Source: Verrucomicrobiales bacterium (GTDB taxonomy: Bacteria > Verrucomicrobiota > Verrucomicrobiia > Limisphaerales > UBA1100). From it: a stretch of DNA of 6,608 bases. A program made the position numbers and the translations under genes. This document shows positions 5,283-6,608 of the stretch, piece after piece; positions within the stretch are counted from its first letter, which is position 1, and each line of letters begins with the position of its first letter. Location of the stretch: assembly GCA_003517285.1 (NCBI GenBank), contig DPAW01000341.1, positions 8,705 to 15,312 of the forward strand, given 5' to 3'. Under the pieces are notes generated by a model. That model saw only the letters and a list, made by a program, of their open reading frames with translations, was not told where the DNA came from and did not search any database.

Positions 5283-6608
5283 TTAGTCCGTGTATACTAC
5301 CTCGTTGGAGAGGAGTAGGACTTGGGTGTATTTCTCCCAGGCATTGAGTGGCTTGGGCTTGTAGGTGGCGCCTTCAAATTCATCACTGGCGGTCCAAGAA
5401 GAAACCACGAGAGAGCCTGCTTTTTGCTGCATTGCCTGAGCAATCTCGGACTTGATGCTCACCTTGGGGTTCCAAGTAAAGTTATCCTGCTGCGGATTCT
5501 CCAGTTGGAACTGGCGCGCGATACTCGTGAGTGTATTGGGCGCCTGATAACCCTTGCTGGTGACGATGAAGTCGATCGTGTCGCCCGTTTGCACCTGGAT
5601 ATCGTCGCTGTTTAAATCGCGGCGGCCGCGGCGTACATCGGCGCGTACGATTTCCTTGCCGAATCGCTGGCCACTGGCATTGCCGGCGCGGCTGTGAACG
5701 ATAAAGCCGGTGACACCATCCCAAGCATTATTATCATACCATTTGCGGAGATCATCAGTGAGTTTATCGTCAAATGCAGCTTGGGCGTCGTCGTCTAAGC
5801 GATGCTCCAGACGGCCGGACACATTTACAGTGGTGTTCATGGGGGCGACCCAGCGGCGCATTACGGCGACGTTGGGTTGCGGGCCGGGATGGCCGCCCTG
5901 CGCAGTTAGCTTGAGCTGGCCGAAGGCAGGGTTGTTGCCTTTCCAGACTTTGCCGTCGGTGAAGGGGAATCGGCGGAAGGAAACCGAGTACACTTTCTTC
6001 TCCGCATCAATTATACCCCATTGGCCGTAGCCGTTGTACCAAGTGGGTGTATTGGCCATCCCACCGGTGGTGACGCCGCCGGTTTGTTCCTGCAGGAAAC
6101 GTTGGCCGAGTTTGAGCTCAAGCGGTTCGGGATCCCGCTGATAGATCATGTTGTACAGGGTGGTGATCCGGCTGCGGTCATCGGCGATGTTGGTGAACTC
6201 GGGCCGGTTGACGATGCGGTGGGACAGATCGGCCACGATGGGGCTATTGAGCATGAACAGGGCCTGTTGCGACACGGTGGAGGCGAAGCGCTGGCCGGCG
6301 GTGGAGTCCGGGCTGGGGAAGTCGAATGTCTTGAACATCTCGTCCAGGTTACGCCGGTCGACAAGGGCATACACGGTGCGGCGGTAGTTGGCTTCACCGC
6401 CGGTAAGGCGCAAGGGTTTTCCTCCCATTTTGAAGTCGAGTCGGCCGGCCACATGCAGTAGGCCGTCGCGGAAAGCCTCGAAGTCCAGTCGCCGCCGGTC
6501 CATCTTGTAGTAGTACAGGTTGTCCGGATCCTTGACGCTATATCGTGGGTTATCATCGCTGGTCTGTTGGTAGGTATTGGACATGACAATGTGCTTGTGC
6601 AATGTCTT
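5283..6608 (-). CDS. DUF1553 (PSD1-type) domain protein, C-terminal part (5' end outside window)
   Basis: The minus-strand frame is open from the window edge at 6608 to the TAA at 5283-5285, giving 441 residues. TTG at 6600-6602 is not a start: the frame reads KTLHKHIVMSNTYQQTS, which matches the internal LHxxIVxSxxYxQ motif of DUF1553. Further signatures are KMDRRRLDFEAFRDGLL (fragment residues 35-51), RRTVYALVDRRNL (76-88), FKTFDFPSPD (92-101), STVSQQALFMLNSPIV (110-125) and the C-terminal NAWEKYTQVLLLSNEVVYTD (422-441). Whole proteins of this type usually also carry an N-terminal cytochrome-like PSCyt1 region and DUF1549 and are exported; those parts would lie beyond the window. Function is not established; a role in degrading complex polysaccharides, often beside sulfatases, has been proposed for Planctomycetota. 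Between the DUF1553 core and its tail lies an extra segment (about 190-385) with QGGHPGPQPNVAVMRRWVAP, a WDGVTGFIV strand and TGDTIDFIV. The gene is last in its unit and ends at the shared terminator; no DUF1501 gene follows. Confidence 0.88.
   Translation of the reverse strand, partial: KTLHKHIVMSNTYQQTSDDNPRYSVKDPDNLYYYKMDRRRLDFEAFRDGLLHVAGRLDFKMGGKPLRLTGGEANYRRTVYALVDRRNLDEMFKTFDFPSPDSTAGQRFASTVSQQALFMLNSPIVADLSHRIVNRPEFTNIADDRSRITTLYNMIYQRDPEPLELKLGQRFLQEQTGGVTTGGMANTPTWYNGYGQWGIIDAEKKVYSVSFRRFPFTDGKVWKGNNPAFGQLKLTAQGGHPGPQPNVAVMRRWVAPMNTTVNVSGRLEHRLDDDAQAAFDDKLTDDLRKWYDNNAWDGVTGFIVHSRAGNASGQRFGKEIVRADVRRGRRDLNSDDIQVQTGDTIDFIVTSKGYQAPNTLTSIARQFQLENPQQDNFTWNPKVSIKSEIAQAMQQKAGSLVVSSWTASDEFEGATYKPKPLNAWEKYTQVLLLSNEVVYTD

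Noticed and set aside
6021..6461. 146-codon open frame on the plus strand opposite the DUF1553 gene
   Set aside because: The opposite strand carries multiple exact DUF1553 motifs over the same bases; this frame has no motif of its own.
6600..6602. TTG as the start codon of the right-hand minus-strand gene
   Set aside because: The open frame continues to the window edge and the residues around it match an internal DUF1553 motif, so this is a Leu codon in a truncated gene.
1..6608. A new defence, mobile or RNA-based system
   Set aside because: Every stretch is accounted for by six ordinary genes; there are no integrase, transposase, nuclease or reverse-transcriptase motifs, no terminal inverted repeats and no long structured non-coding region.

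Overview
The window looks like chromosomal DNA of a Planctomycetota/Verrucomicrobiota-type bacterium. The strongest pointer is the minus-strand gene at the right edge. It carries the DUF1553 signature of the PSCyt/PSD1 secreted proteins that are abundant in those phyla. A secreted DUF362 protein, a large TPR lipoprotein and a fairly G+C-rich sequence fit the same picture. I lean towards Verrucomicrobiota, but the sequence alone does not settle the phylum. Coding density is very high: the only non-coding stretches are about 29 bp, 4 bp and 49 bp, and no gene-free stretch exceeds 300 bases. I see no tRNA, rRNA, CRISPR array, insertion sequence or phage gene.

Layout from left to right. (1) 1-384 (+) is the C-terminal part of an alpha/beta-hydrolase of the carboxylesterase/phospholipase family with its full catalytic triad. 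(2) 356-1720 (-) is an exported DUF362-family protein whose 3' end overlaps the esterase 3' end by 29 bp. (3) 1750-3423 (+) is a probable lipoprotein with two TPR blocks joined by a Pro/Thr/Asn-rich linker built from 15-residue (45-bp) tandem repeats. (4) 3428-5233 (+) is dnaG, the replicative DNA primase, starting 4 bp after the TPR gene and probably co-transcribed with it. (5) 5233-5261 is a perfect 12-bp hairpin flanked by A and T tracts, usable as an intrinsic terminator in both directions. (6) 5283-6608 (-) is the C-terminal part of a DUF1553 protein with an extra beta-rich-looking domain inserted before its conserved C-terminal tail; its 5' end lies outside the window.

The genes do not form one pathway. 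The (+) pair of TPR lipoprotein and dnaG is probably a two-gene transcription unit that ends at the shared hairpin, and the DUF1553 unit reads into the same hairpin from the other side. The DUF362 gene is divergent from the TPR gene across about 29 bp, so at least one of their promoters must lie inside a coding region. I found no convincing new defence, mobile or RNA-based system. The points most worth a second look are the internal repeat array of the TPR protein, its tight linkage to primase, and the domain inserted in the DUF1553 protein.
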